A stretch of 58,975 nucleotides of DNA, from NCBI RefSeq assembly GCF_003417465.1, contig NZ_QVMV01000017.1:1-58975 (forward strand), in the 5' to 3' direction. Position numbers and translations under genes: made by a program. Source of the stretch: Wenzhouxiangella sp. 15190. GTDB taxonomy: Bacteria; Pseudomonadota; Gammaproteobacteria; Xanthomonadales; Wenzhouxiangellaceae. Below the pieces are notes generated by a model. That model was given only the letters and a program-made list of their open reading frames with translations, searched no databases and was not told where the DNA came from. Position 1 is the first letter of the stretch. The number at the start of each line of letters is the position of its first letter. Positions 10,301-18,176 of this stretch are shown here, piece after piece.

Positions 10301-10727
10301 CTTCGAATGGGAGAATGCGCCCATACATTCCGACTGGGGACTGCCTGATGTCCGATTCACCTTCCAGATCTGGATCCAGGCGGGCACCGACAACATCTGG
10401 TTCGTCTACGGACCCATGGTGTGGAACAGCGGTGGCACGGAATGGTCGTCTGCCACCGTCGGCGTTGAAGACTCAACCGGCGAAATCGGCGAAAGCTGGT
10501 TCTTTAACGGCAGCGGCAACCGGCCGGCCGAAGGTGATGAACTGGTCGTAACCGGCAACGCCCAAAGGCGACAATTCAGCTTCCAGGCCACCGTGGACGA
10601 TGAGCCACTCGGGCCCATCATCAACGAAGCCACCCTGGAGAGCGATACCGAAAGCATCGAGGCCTGGGCCACCTTCGAGGCGCTATCGGGTATCTTCTGG
10701 GACCGCTTCGAGGCAGACGGCGAATAG
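7332..10727 (+). pseudogene. S8 subtilisin-like serine protease with PA domain, interrupted by an in-frame TAG at 8358-8360
   Basis: One reading frame runs 7332-10727 (1,131 codons) except for an amber codon at position 343. Upstream lie a signal peptide (to about residue 33), an I9-type propeptide (about 84-180, SYLVRFTEQPL...VAHVERNY), catalytic Asp220 in IVDTG and His289 in NGHGSH. Downstream in the same frame, by whole-gene numbering, come the oxyanion Asn in SAGNSG (387), a PA domain inserted at about 425-550, and nucleophile Ser612 in GTSMASPH. A beta-sandwich C-terminal half follows. The break lies within the conserved VEQAIADGVHVIN-type segment, where a Gln codon CAG would be expected, so one C-to-T change explains it. 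The truncated 342-residue product lacks the nucleophile. The C-terminus GIFWDRFEADGE resembles the end of the protein at 14920-15723. Other readings: sequencing error, or suppressor readthrough. TAG also ends the full frame. Confidence 0.88.
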
Positions 10728-10743
10728 GCATCGATCCGTAACG

Positions 10744-10771
10744 CCCGGTCCCGGTGCGATCCGGGGCCGGG
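10744..10771. terminator. GC-rich hairpin between converging genes (possible bidirectional terminator)
   Basis: The arms CCCGGTCCCGG (10744-10754) and CCGGGGCCGGG (10761-10771) pair with a six-base loop, leaving one T-G pair. It stands in the 62-base gap between the converging protease and beta-helix genes. There is no T-tract, so intrinsic termination is uncertain. Confidence 0.4.
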
Positions 10772-10789
10772 CCATGCGGGAACGCTCAT

Positions 10790-11905
10790 TCAGCAGGAAG
10801 TACCGCCGCCGCAAAGATTGGTGCCTATCTCGGTACAGCCCTTGAGTGCAAGGGAGGCGTTGCCGATCAGGACGTTTCCTTTCACGCCGGACGCCACTGC
10901 ATCGGCATTATCAGGATCGCAGTCGATGCCGTCATCACCGTTATTATTCACCGTACTGTCGATCACGCTGCTGTTCCCACCCCGGAGGAAGATGCCGTTG
11001 CCGGTATTGTCCGTGACGCTGGATCCGCGCACTAAGCCGCCGGAATCGATATCAATACCTCCCTCGCCGTTGCCGTCAGCCACACTGTCGACCACTACAC
11101 TTTGCGAGCCGAAGACTCGGAAGCCGTCCTTGCCGTTTCCGAGCGCTCTCGTGTTCTTGATTGAGCTGTTGCCGCCCAGGATAAAGACACCATCGTTGCC
11201 ATTACCTTTCGCCACTGAGTTCCGGACGGAGGAACCATCGGAGGCACTGATGCCGTCCCTGCTGTTGTTGCGCGCAATGGATTGACTCAGGATCAGTCCC
11301 TGGTCGCCATTGACTCCATCGAGTCCGTTACCGCTGGCCCGGATATCACGCGCTGTGGACCCCGGACCCAGGAAGATCCCGGTGTTGCCGTTACGGCGCG
11401 CAGACACACCGCGTGCCGTGGAATCGGCTCCCAGATTGATGCCGGCACTCCCGTTCTCGTAAACGCGCACATTGAGAACTTCCGCACGATCATCGAGATA
11501 GATCCCCATGCCGGGCACTCCGGACACCTTGCCATTACGGACCGTCACATCGGTGGCAATGGGTCCGCGAATGCCGGCTTCCGACGAATCTCCGCTGCAA
11601 TCGGTCACCGGTGTGCCGTTGCAGGTCTCAGGCCCGATGATGGCGAAGCCATTGAGGTCTATGGTCACATTGCCGGTCGAAAGGTCCAGACCATTAGTTG
11701 CAGCGGGCACGTTCAGCCCGCTGGTCAGCACATAACTGCCCGACTCCGGAATTTGGACCGGAAACCCGGGTGAGTCGCCACTGAAGCAGCCGTCGCCCTC
11801 GGCGCAGGCCTGGTTGATCTCGAATACGCCTTCATCGCCTACCGCGTTCACCGAAACCAGTATCACCATCAAAAACACAGGAAACGCCAGTAGTCTGAAC
11901 ATCAT
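10790..11905 (-). CDS. Secreted right-handed parallel beta-helix protein (paralogue 1)
   Basis: The 371-residue product has a signal peptide (cleavage near residue 22) and then the block GVFEINQACAEGDGCFSGD, PGFPV, SGSYVLTSGL. The rest is a run of short beta-helix coils with repeated Asn-Gly turns (NGSAGINLG, NGNTGIFLG, NGLDGVNG, NGNDGVFI, NGKDGFRVF, NGEGGIDI). The end (CTEIGTNLCGGGTSC) holds three Cys. Such folds usually bind or cleave polysaccharides, or act as structural adhesins; no catalytic residues are evident. Its start ATG directly follows the TGA of the 11906-13849 gene, indicating an operon. The gene at 13892 is a clear paralogue. Confidence 0.85.
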   Translation of the reverse strand: MMFRLLAFPVFLMVILVSVNAVGDEGVFEINQACAEGDGCFSGDSPGFPVQIPESGSYVLTSGLNVPAATNGLDLSTGNVTIDLNGFAIIGPETCNGTPVTDCSGDSSEAGIRGPIATDVTVRNGKVSGVPGMGIYLDDRAEVLNVRVYENGSAGINLGADSTARGVSARRNGNTGIFLGPGSTARDIRASGNGLDGVNGDQGLILSQSIARNNSRDGISASDGSSVRNSVAKGNGNDGVFILGGNSSIKNTRALGNGKDGFRVFGSQSVVVDSVADGNGEGGIDIDSGGLVRGSSVTDNTGNGIFLRGGNSSVIDSTVNNNGDDGIDCDPDNADAVASGVKGNVLIGNASLALKGCTEIGTNLCGGGTSC

Positions 11906-13849
11906 TCACTCCACGCGCACGAACTGCACACCGTAGGGCTTGCCCTTCCAGACGGTATTGCCCGAGATGTAATGGTCGTCCCAGGTGTGCAGGTAGAGAT
12001 GGCCGATCTGCTTACTGCTGCCGTCGGGCGAGGTCAGTTCCACGCTTTCGATTACGTGGTCCGGTGCATTGCCCTCATCGAGCATCACGATCTCGCCCGT
12101 GAATTCAACGTCGCGGTCCAGCCCGCGCCAGGTGATCGCGAGGGAGTCGCCCACCACGTCCAGGATCAGTTCGACGCGGCGGCCGTCGCCGAAACCGCGG
12201 TAGCGGCCGGACCAGTCCTCGACCGACGAAACACGCTCTCCGGAGCCTGCGGCGGCCTCGAACCCGTCGCGGCTGAAGGCCACGCCGAAGCGATTGTCCT
12301 TCCACAGGCTGTAGCCGGCGATGTGCTCGCCGCCGTTGTGCAGGATGAGTTGCCCGAATCGCTTCTTGTTGTCATCGCCGGTAAACACCAGGTTGTCGAG
12401 CACATGATCGGGGCCCGAGGTCCAATGGCTGCCCGGAATGCGTGTCGTCAGTTCGGTGCCGCGGTCGAGATCCTCGAACTTCATCTCCAGCGCGGTCTCG
12501 TTGCGGTTGCTCTCGACAACCAGACGCGCACGGCGTCCGTCAGCGCGTCCGCGGTAGGTTCCGACCCACTGCTGTGCCGCCTCCGGCAAGGACTTTTCCG
12601 CGCTACTCGACTCGTGCAACGCACCGTCGACATAGACCGCGGCCGCTGATGGTTCGGTGAGCTCGATCGAGTCAATGTCGCCGTAGACCCTGAAACCGTC
12701 GGCGCCGCCGGCCACCCGGCCTTCTGCCGTATCACCTCGCACTCGGTCGTGATCCTGAACGGACACGGTGTGGCCGGCAAGCTGACCGTCTACCTGCTCG
12801 ATCCGGTCGCCCGCGACGATGCGATATTCGGTTGCGCCGTCACCACCGCCGCCGTCGATGACCACCGAATGATCGGCTCCGCTCTCGTTCCAGGGTTCAC
12901 CGTCGACGAACACCTCGGCGGCAGATTCGTCTTCGAGCTCGAGTCTTTCGATATCACCGGCGACGGCATAGGCATCGTTTCCGCCGCCGACGCGGCCCCA
13001 GGCCTTGTGGGAACGCACCCGGTCACCGTCATCGATGGTGGCCTTGTAGCCGTTCAGGAAGTTGCCCTGCACCTGGACGAGCCCGCCGGAGGCTTCCAGC
13101 TCATAGTTGGTGGCGCCGGGCTTTGCCTCGCCGGCAATGACCACGTCATGGTCGACGTGGCCGACCCGCTCCAGATCCAGCCCATATTTGAAGTTCTTGG
13201 CTGCACTCTTGCCCTTGAAAGCAACAGTCAGAAGCGTGCCGGGCACCGCGAATACACGTTCAATCTCCTTGCCCTGATTGTCCTTGCCGCTATCAAATTC
13301 ATACGACCAGATCTTTTCGCCCGACTCGTCCACCCCGGGCCCTTCGGGCGGAAAGGCGCAGACGGTTACCCGCGTGGACGCAGCGTTGTTCCAGCCTCCG
13401 TCACGTTTCTTTACTCGAAGCCGCACGAACGGATCGGTCACCGGAGCGCTCATGATCCACATGCGGGTAGCGACCGACGGGACGGCGCCCTCGTAGCTGC
13501 CGCCCATGCGCAGGTCGCGGTTGCCGATCGTTCCCCACCCGTTCTTGTTGAGATCATTCCAGGCCTTGATCATGCCTTTCGTGGCCTTGTCAGCCGTGTT
13601 GGCCCTACGCATGCACGTGGCAAAGGTCGCTGCGGAAGCCGGCAGGGCGACTCCGCCCGAAAGGACACTGGCGCCGGCCGCGCCGGCCGCGCACCCGAGC
13701 GGCTTGATGACCTCGCCATACTCGTTCCAGATCTGGGCGGCGGCCTTGGCGCCGGTGGTGCAATTGTTGGCCGCAACCGCCACTGAAGACACGGTTGCGC
13801 CGAACAGGATTGCCAGCGCGGTACAGATTTTGTGAGTCTTGTTGCTCAT
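11906..13849 (-). CDS. Exported 647-residue protein with two duplicated modules (2xA + 2xB), unrecognised
   Basis: A signal peptide (cleavage near residue 27, VAVAANN) is followed by an Ala/Gly/Cys-rich region (30-80) and a beta-rich domain (about 130-230). Two A modules follow at 235-320 and 327-412, sharing VVIxG, DxDRVR, GRVxGGxD, GDIxxxEL and VxVDG. Two B modules lie at 428-527 and 546-645, sharing WxGxYRGxxDGRR, GLDRD/DLDRG, PDHVxxxxxxT, GxLxLHxxxxHIxGxxxWK and GVxFxR. I do not recognise either module. The A modules recall beta-helix or lectin-like repeats; the B modules resemble lipocalin-like or jelly-roll sheets. It lies between two beta-helix genes and is co-transcribed with them, suggesting a shared extracellular role. 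Confidence 0.8.
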   Translation of the reverse strand: MSNKTHKICTALAILFGATVSSVAVAANNCTTGAKAAAQIWNEYGEVIKPLGCAAGAAGASVLSGGVALPASAATFATCMRRANTADKATKGMIKAWNDLNKNGWGTIGNRDLRMGGSYEGAVPSVATRMWIMSAPVTDPFVRLRVKKRDGGWNNAASTRVTVCAFPPEGPGVDESGEKIWSYEFDSGKDNQGKEIERVFAVPGTLLTVAFKGKSAAKNFKYGLDLERVGHVDHDVVIAGEAKPGATNYELEASGGLVQVQGNFLNGYKATIDDGDRVRSHKAWGRVGGGNDAYAVAGDIERLELEDESAAEVFVDGEPWNESGADHSVVIDGGGGDGATEYRIVAGDRIEQVDGQLAGHTVSVQDHDRVRGDTAEGRVAGGADGFRVYGDIDSIELTEPSAAAVYVDGALHESSSAEKSLPEAAQQWVGTYRGRADGRRARLVVESNRNETALEMKFEDLDRGTELTTRIPGSHWTSGPDHVLDNLVFTGDDNKKRFGQLILHNGGEHIAGYSLWKDNRFGVAFSRDGFEAAAGSGERVSSVEDWSGRYRGFGDGRRVELILDVVGDSLAITWRGLDRDVEFTGEIVMLDEGNAPDHVIESVELTSPDGSSKQIGHLYLHTWDDHYISGNTVWKGKPYGVQFVRVE

Positions 13850-13891
13850 GGCATCCTCCCGTCATGGGCGCGAGATGTCGTCCTAACATCT

Positions 13892-14914
13892 CTATGGACA
13901 GGTCTGGTCACCTGAACAGAGCGTTGCTCCTACCGAAAGGCATGTCCCGCCAAATTGGTCACCGCCACTGTTGTTCAGGTCGAGGATCACATCGCGAATC
14001 GCCGAGCTGTCACCGAACTCACACTCGATTCCGAACCCGGTGTTGTCGATGAAGCTGGAGTTGGCAACATTGCTACGGGAGTTGAAAAGATAGGCGCCTC
14101 TCTGACCGTTTTCGGAGGCCGTTACACCTCGCAACAATCCTCCCGACTGGACTTGTACACCATTCGCACTATTGAGGTTGGCGGTGCTGTCGAGGACCTT
14201 CGAGTTACTGCCTGCGCCAATGCCATTGCCGCCGTTCTCATTTCCCACACTGCCGGAAATGATTCCGTTAACTCCAGTCGATAGTCCGTTCACAGTATTT
14301 CCGTACCCAATGGAATCAATTATTCTTGACCCGGACATTGCATCGATACCAGTTTCACCGTTTCTTCTGGCAATCACGTTCCTGACCAAAGACTCTTCAT
14401 CAACAGCCACACCATCGGCAGCATTTCCGCTCGCTCTGACCCCGGCAACAAAGGCACGTGTCCCAAGCGTGATCCCAAAGCCGGGATGTCCCGATACCAC
14501 CCCGTCGCTTACCGACACGCCGCTTGCAGTGACGCCGTTTATGCCAACGCTGAAATCAGTATCATTGCAACCGGTGACCGGAGTGCCGTTGCACTCGACC
14601 TCGCCTTGTACGGAAAACCCGCCCAGATCGATGGACACATTATCTACGGTAATCTGGATACCATCCATGTCTGCCGGCGGAGCCAGATTGCCAGTCAGGA
14701 CGTAGCTGCCGGATTTGGTGATCTCGACCGGGAAGCCCGGGTCATCACCGACAAAGCAGCCGCCGTTCACAGCACAGGTCTGGTTGATCTCGAACACGCC
14801 CCCATCGGCCTGGGCCATTGGCACAACCAGGAGAGCCGTCAGAATGGCGATCAGCTTGGCGGGATGGGGATCAGCAATGCCTGTTCGTCTATTTCTGCAG
14901 TGGTTCATGGCCAC
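13892..14914 (-). CDS. Secreted right-handed parallel beta-helix protein (paralogue 2)
   Basis: The 340-residue product has an N-terminal export signal ending near AQADGG, then GVFEINQTCAVNGGCFVGD, PGFPVEITKSGSYVLTGNL and VDNVSIDLGGFSVQG. This is the same opening block as the protein at 10790-11905. The remainder is beta-helix coils with Asn-Gly turns, ending in CLSVGATLCSGDQTCP. CNGTPVTGC here matches CNGTPVTDC in the paralogue, so disulphide positions are conserved. It is 42 bases upstream of the 647-residue gene and 5 bases downstream of the 14920-15723 gene, so all four are probably one transcript. No catalytic motif is visible. Confidence 0.84.
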   Translation of the reverse strand: MAMNHCRNRRTGIADPHPAKLIAILTALLVVPMAQADGGVFEINQTCAVNGGCFVGDDPGFPVEITKSGSYVLTGNLAPPADMDGIQITVDNVSIDLGGFSVQGEVECNGTPVTGCNDTDFSVGINGVTASGVSVSDGVVSGHPGFGITLGTRAFVAGVRASGNAADGVAVDEESLVRNVIARRNGETGIDAMSGSRIIDSIGYGNTVNGLSTGVNGIISGSVGNENGGNGIGAGSNSKVLDSTANLNSANGVQVQSGGLLRGVTASENGQRGAYLFNSRSNVANSSFIDNTGFGIECEFGDSSAIRDVILDLNNSGGDQFGGTCLSVGATLCSGDQTCP

Positions 14915-14919
14915 TCCGT

Positions 14920-15723
14920 TCAGCTTTCTTCGAATCGATCAGAAAAGATGGTGTCGCCGACCGGCTCGGCGCTCAGGGAGACGATGTCGGCGGTCGTGCC
15001 GGTTTCGGCAACGGCGTCGAATTCGATGTTGCTGAAGGTGTCGTCGCTGTCGACCAGCAGCAGGGTGCCGTGGTGGTAGGCCGTGCGCTGTATCTCCCCG
15101 CCGGTGCCCGTAGAGACCGCCATTCGGCCGTCCGAGAACCCGGTGGCCGCGTCAATGTCGGCGCTGTCGGCAAAGCCGGCGGCGCTACCATCGAAGAACC
15201 GGTCGAATGCGCTCCCGTCGTAGCGAATCAGATCGGCATCCTCGAATACGCCGCCGCCCAACTCGACATGCGTATCGACCGAGAAAACCAGCGCCTCGTT
15301 TTCGTCGACGGCGACGGCATCCACGTTGATCCCGGCCGGCAGACCCTCGGCGCTGGCGTCGAAGGCCAGGGACAGGTTTCCGCTGTCGCTGAAAGCGATG
15401 TCGCCGGGGGCGATCACCATGCCGTCGAGTTCGACGTGCATGTCGGTGGAAAAGTAGTACCGGTCCGCATCGAGCCGCTCGAAACCGTCGATCTCCACCG
15501 GCGCGTCGGTCAGCGTCCGGACCGGCGCGGTCGAATCGGTACCGGGGTCGTAAGAGATGATGGCCTGCGGGCCCGCCTGGGTGCCGACCACGGCATCGAT
15601 CGGATCGAAGGTCAAATACCAGATACTGGCCACGGCGCCATGAACCACCGGCGCCCCGAGCAGGCCCGCCAGGGCGAGCCCGAGGACCGGAGTCTTGCAG
15701 GTGCGTCCCTTCATATCGCTCAT
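14920..15723 (-). CDS. Small exported protein with C-terminal IFSDRFEES tail, function unknown
   Basis: From Met at 15723 (MSDMKGRT) the 267-residue product has a signal peptide (TPVLGLALAGLLGAPVVHGA) and a beta-rich body with twice-occurring 'D-x-HVEL-G' strands (STDMHVELDG, SVDTHVELGG) and many Asp/Gly turns. A start at MKGRT (15714) is equally possible. The C-terminus reads GDTIFSDRFEES, matching GIFWDRFEADGE at the end of the broken S8 protease at 7332-10727. Similar short tails recur in secreted proteins of this bacterial group, as I recall. No enzymatic motif is seen. It is probably first in the operon running down to 10790. Confidence 0.72.
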   Translation of the reverse strand: MSDMKGRTCKTPVLGLALAGLLGAPVVHGAVASIWYLTFDPIDAVVGTQAGPQAIISYDPGTDSTAPVRTLTDAPVEIDGFERLDADRYYFSTDMHVELDGMVIAPGDIAFSDSGNLSLAFDASAEGLPAGINVDAVAVDENEALVFSVDTHVELGGGVFEDADLIRYDGSAFDRFFDGSAAGFADSADIDAATGFSDGRMAVSTGTGGEIQRTAYHHGTLLLVDSDDTFSNIEFDAVAETGTTADIVSLSAEPVGDTIFSDRFEES

Positions 15724-15822
15724 GGGGTCCGAAGCTTGCAGGCCGCACCTTCCCCCGGGCAAGACCAAGTCGTGTCCAATTCGTGTCCACTCGGCGCCGG
15801 GCAAGCCGTTGAACCGCCCCGA

Positions 15823-17925
15823 TCAGCCGCTGTCGGGGCGTGAGGCTGCCCGCTCCCACTGCCAGAGCCGATCGGTCAGGGCCGCGGTCGCCTCGCGCAG
15901 GCGGCGACGATAGGTACCGTAGGCCAGGCCCGCCTCATGCGCGGCGGCGCGCTGCTTGGGCTGCGGATCGATATAGGTGTGGTGGAGAACGGCCACCAGA
16001 TGCGCGCCGCGCTTGTGTTCTTGCAGTTCGCCGATCGCGCGCCAGACAAGCTCGAACAGGATTTCTCCCGCCCCCTGCTTCGGACCCATGCTTCGGGCGC
16101 GCTGAACCATCAGGCTGCGCGCCAGTTCGATGCGGTCGAGTGGCTCGCCCTTGCTCATCGCCTCCAGCATGTACCGCACGGCGGCATCGAATTCCTCGCG
16201 CCGCATGATTTCGGCCTGCCGCTCGCGGCTGGCCGGCTCGCCGCGCATGACCAGCCGCTCGATCACGCCGTCGATCCAGTCGGCAAACGGCTCGACGCGC
16301 CAATCGTGGCCCATGATGAAAAACGGCTGCCCGTCCTGGGAAAACTCGGTATCGGCCAGCGGGCGGATGCCGGAATAGTGCGCCTGGGTGCGATTGACCT
16401 CGTTGTCGGGGCGCACACTGCCCGAGATCGCCAGGCCTTTCACGCTGACGGGCATGAACGCGTTGTGGCACTGCAGTTGCGCGATGCCGGCCGGAAGCGA
16501 TTCGCCGTCGGCTCGCGCGAGAAGGAATCGCGCCAGCATCGCTCGTTCGCCGCGCCGAATGGGCGCGTGCTGGCGCACGTGATCCCGGAAGGCGCGCACG
16601 GCCGGATCGGCGGCGGCCAGTTCCCGGTCGATGGCTTCGGCGTCGAGGAAAAAGGACATGCCCAGCGGCCGGCCCATCCGGTCGCGAAGCACCGCCAGCC
16701 ACTCGGGCGCCTCGACTACCCAGGTCTCGAACCATTGCCGGGCGTGCGGGCCCCATTCCCCTTCCACCAGCCCGGCCAGAATGTCGGCATCGCCTTCGCG
16801 CAGGCGGTCGGTGTGCCAACCGGTGTCACGGCCGACCACGAAGGTCCGGCGGATTGCGGGCAGGCCGCGCATCAGATAGAGCACTTCGGTGATCGCAGCC
16901 TCGCCATGCTCATCGACGCCAGCGAGCAGGTAGCGCATGCCGCGGCGAATCAGCCGACGGTGACTTTCAGGATCCCGGTGTTCTAGCCGTGCACAGAGCG
17001 CGTCGGCAACCAGGTCGTGGGCAACGAGCCCCGGCACGGTTTCTCGAACGAAAGATTGCCGCCGCAGCCAGTCGAACAGTTCATCGACGTCTTCGCGCGC
17101 CAGCATGGCCGCCAGCAGCGGCCGGGTCAGCCGCCGCGACAGCGCGCAGGCATACAACGCGCGGCGCGCATCCGACGAAGGGGCGTCCGCCAGGTGGCGC
17201 TCGGCGAGTTCCGACACCAGTTGCGGGCTGTCGATCAGCGAAAGATCTCCTTGCGGGTCATCGCGCTGCAGTTGCCCGGCCAGGGTGAGCGCCAGCGGAT
17301 GCCCGCCGACCAGCTCGCGAATGCCGGGCCGCGCATCCACCGGCACGCCCAGGCGATCCAGCAGGAAGTCGGCGGTATCAGGCGCCAGGTCTTCGAGCCG
17401 ATGCACGCGCGCCAGCCTCGACCAGCCGGCATCGAGTTGCCATTGCGTTTCGGGCTGTTGACGCATGGCCAGGACCACGCGGAACCGTCCCGGCAGGTCC
17501 GCCAGGAGCGTTTCCCGAAACCATCGTTCCACCGTCGCCAAAGACTCGAAATTGTCGACCAGCAAGGCAGCCGGATCCCCGGGCGTGATCGAAGCGGACT
17601 CGATGGCGCCGCGGAACGCCCGCTCCAGCGAATGCCGGTCACCCGGCAGGTCGCGACCGTCGAGTTGAACCACCGCCAGCCCCCGGGAACGGGCTTGCCG
17701 CCGCATTGCATCGAGCAGCGTGCTCTTGCCGATACCGCCGGGGCCGTGAAGCAGGAGAACGCGAAACGGTGGGGAAGCGGCCAGCATCCGGTCGAACAGA
17801 CCCAACTCCGGCTCGCGGCCGACGAACTGCTGCGCGCGTTCTCGCTCGAGCGCCTCGCCCAGGCGCTCGAACGGAAGCTCGGAAACCTTGCACGATGCTG
17901 CGGCTTTGTCCCCTCTGTCGGTCAT
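15823..17925 (-). CDS. STAND/AAA-type ATPase with C-terminal helix-turn-helix-like segment
   Basis: The 700-residue product has a Walker A motif GPGGIGKST (61-69), a Walker B-like AALLVDNFES (about 118-127) and a sensor-like RFRVVLAMRQ, the layout of STAND signalling ATPases. The segment GGHPLALTLAGQ matches the GxP region of NB-ARC-like NTPases. The middle (about 370-640) has no family I recognise. The end (AAAHEAGLAYGTYRRRLREA) looks like a helix-turn-helix read-head, suggesting DNA binding or a regulatory role. There is no signal peptide. No fused nuclease, TIR or protease effector is visible, so a defence function is not shown. Confidence 0.75.
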   Translation of the reverse strand: MTDRGDKAAASCKVSELPFERLGEALERERAQQFVGREPELGLFDRMLAASPPFRVLLLHGPGGIGKSTLLDAMRRQARSRGLAVVQLDGRDLPGDRHSLERAFRGAIESASITPGDPAALLVDNFESLATVERWFRETLLADLPGRFRVVLAMRQQPETQWQLDAGWSRLARVHRLEDLAPDTADFLLDRLGVPVDARPGIRELVGGHPLALTLAGQLQRDDPQGDLSLIDSPQLVSELAERHLADAPSSDARRALYACALSRRLTRPLLAAMLAREDVDELFDWLRRQSFVRETVPGLVAHDLVADALCARLEHRDPESHRRLIRRGMRYLLAGVDEHGEAAITEVLYLMRGLPAIRRTFVVGRDTGWHTDRLREGDADILAGLVEGEWGPHARQWFETWVVEAPEWLAVLRDRMGRPLGMSFFLDAEAIDRELAAADPAVRAFRDHVRQHAPIRRGERAMLARFLLARADGESLPAGIAQLQCHNAFMPVSVKGLAISGSVRPDNEVNRTQAHYSGIRPLADTEFSQDGQPFFIMGHDWRVEPFADWIDGVIERLVMRGEPASRERQAEIMRREEFDAAVRYMLEAMSKGEPLDRIELARSLMVQRARSMGPKQGAGEILFELVWRAIGELQEHKRGAHLVAVLHHTYIDPQPKQRAAAHEAGLAYGTYRRRLREATAALTDRLWQWERAASRPDSG

Positions 17926-18076
17926 GGCGCTGACAATTCTCCCCTGAAATCAGCACCTTCACTCTAACAGGGGGCAACCTTTGCGCGCTTGCCTTACCAG
18001 GGAAGGGGCTCGCCCCAATAGTCGAAGACGCCGCCGGGATCGTCGGGCGAGCGCCTGTCGCAACGGGGGTCACGTT

Positions 18077-18106
18077 TTGAAACTCCGGCAACCGGGCCTT
18101 TACAAT
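18077..18106 (+). promoter_or_regulatory. Sigma70-like promoter of the second S9 peptidase gene
   Basis: A TTGAAA box (18077-18082) and a TACAAT box (18101-18106), separated by 18 bases, lie about 70 bases upstream of the ATG at 18177. Each box matches consensus in five of six positions. Confidence 0.55.
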
Positions 18107-18176
18107 CCCTGTCCGCAATGGGCGTTCGCCGCCACTTCGATACGATGCATTCTCTTGACGTCCCGACAACGTAGAC

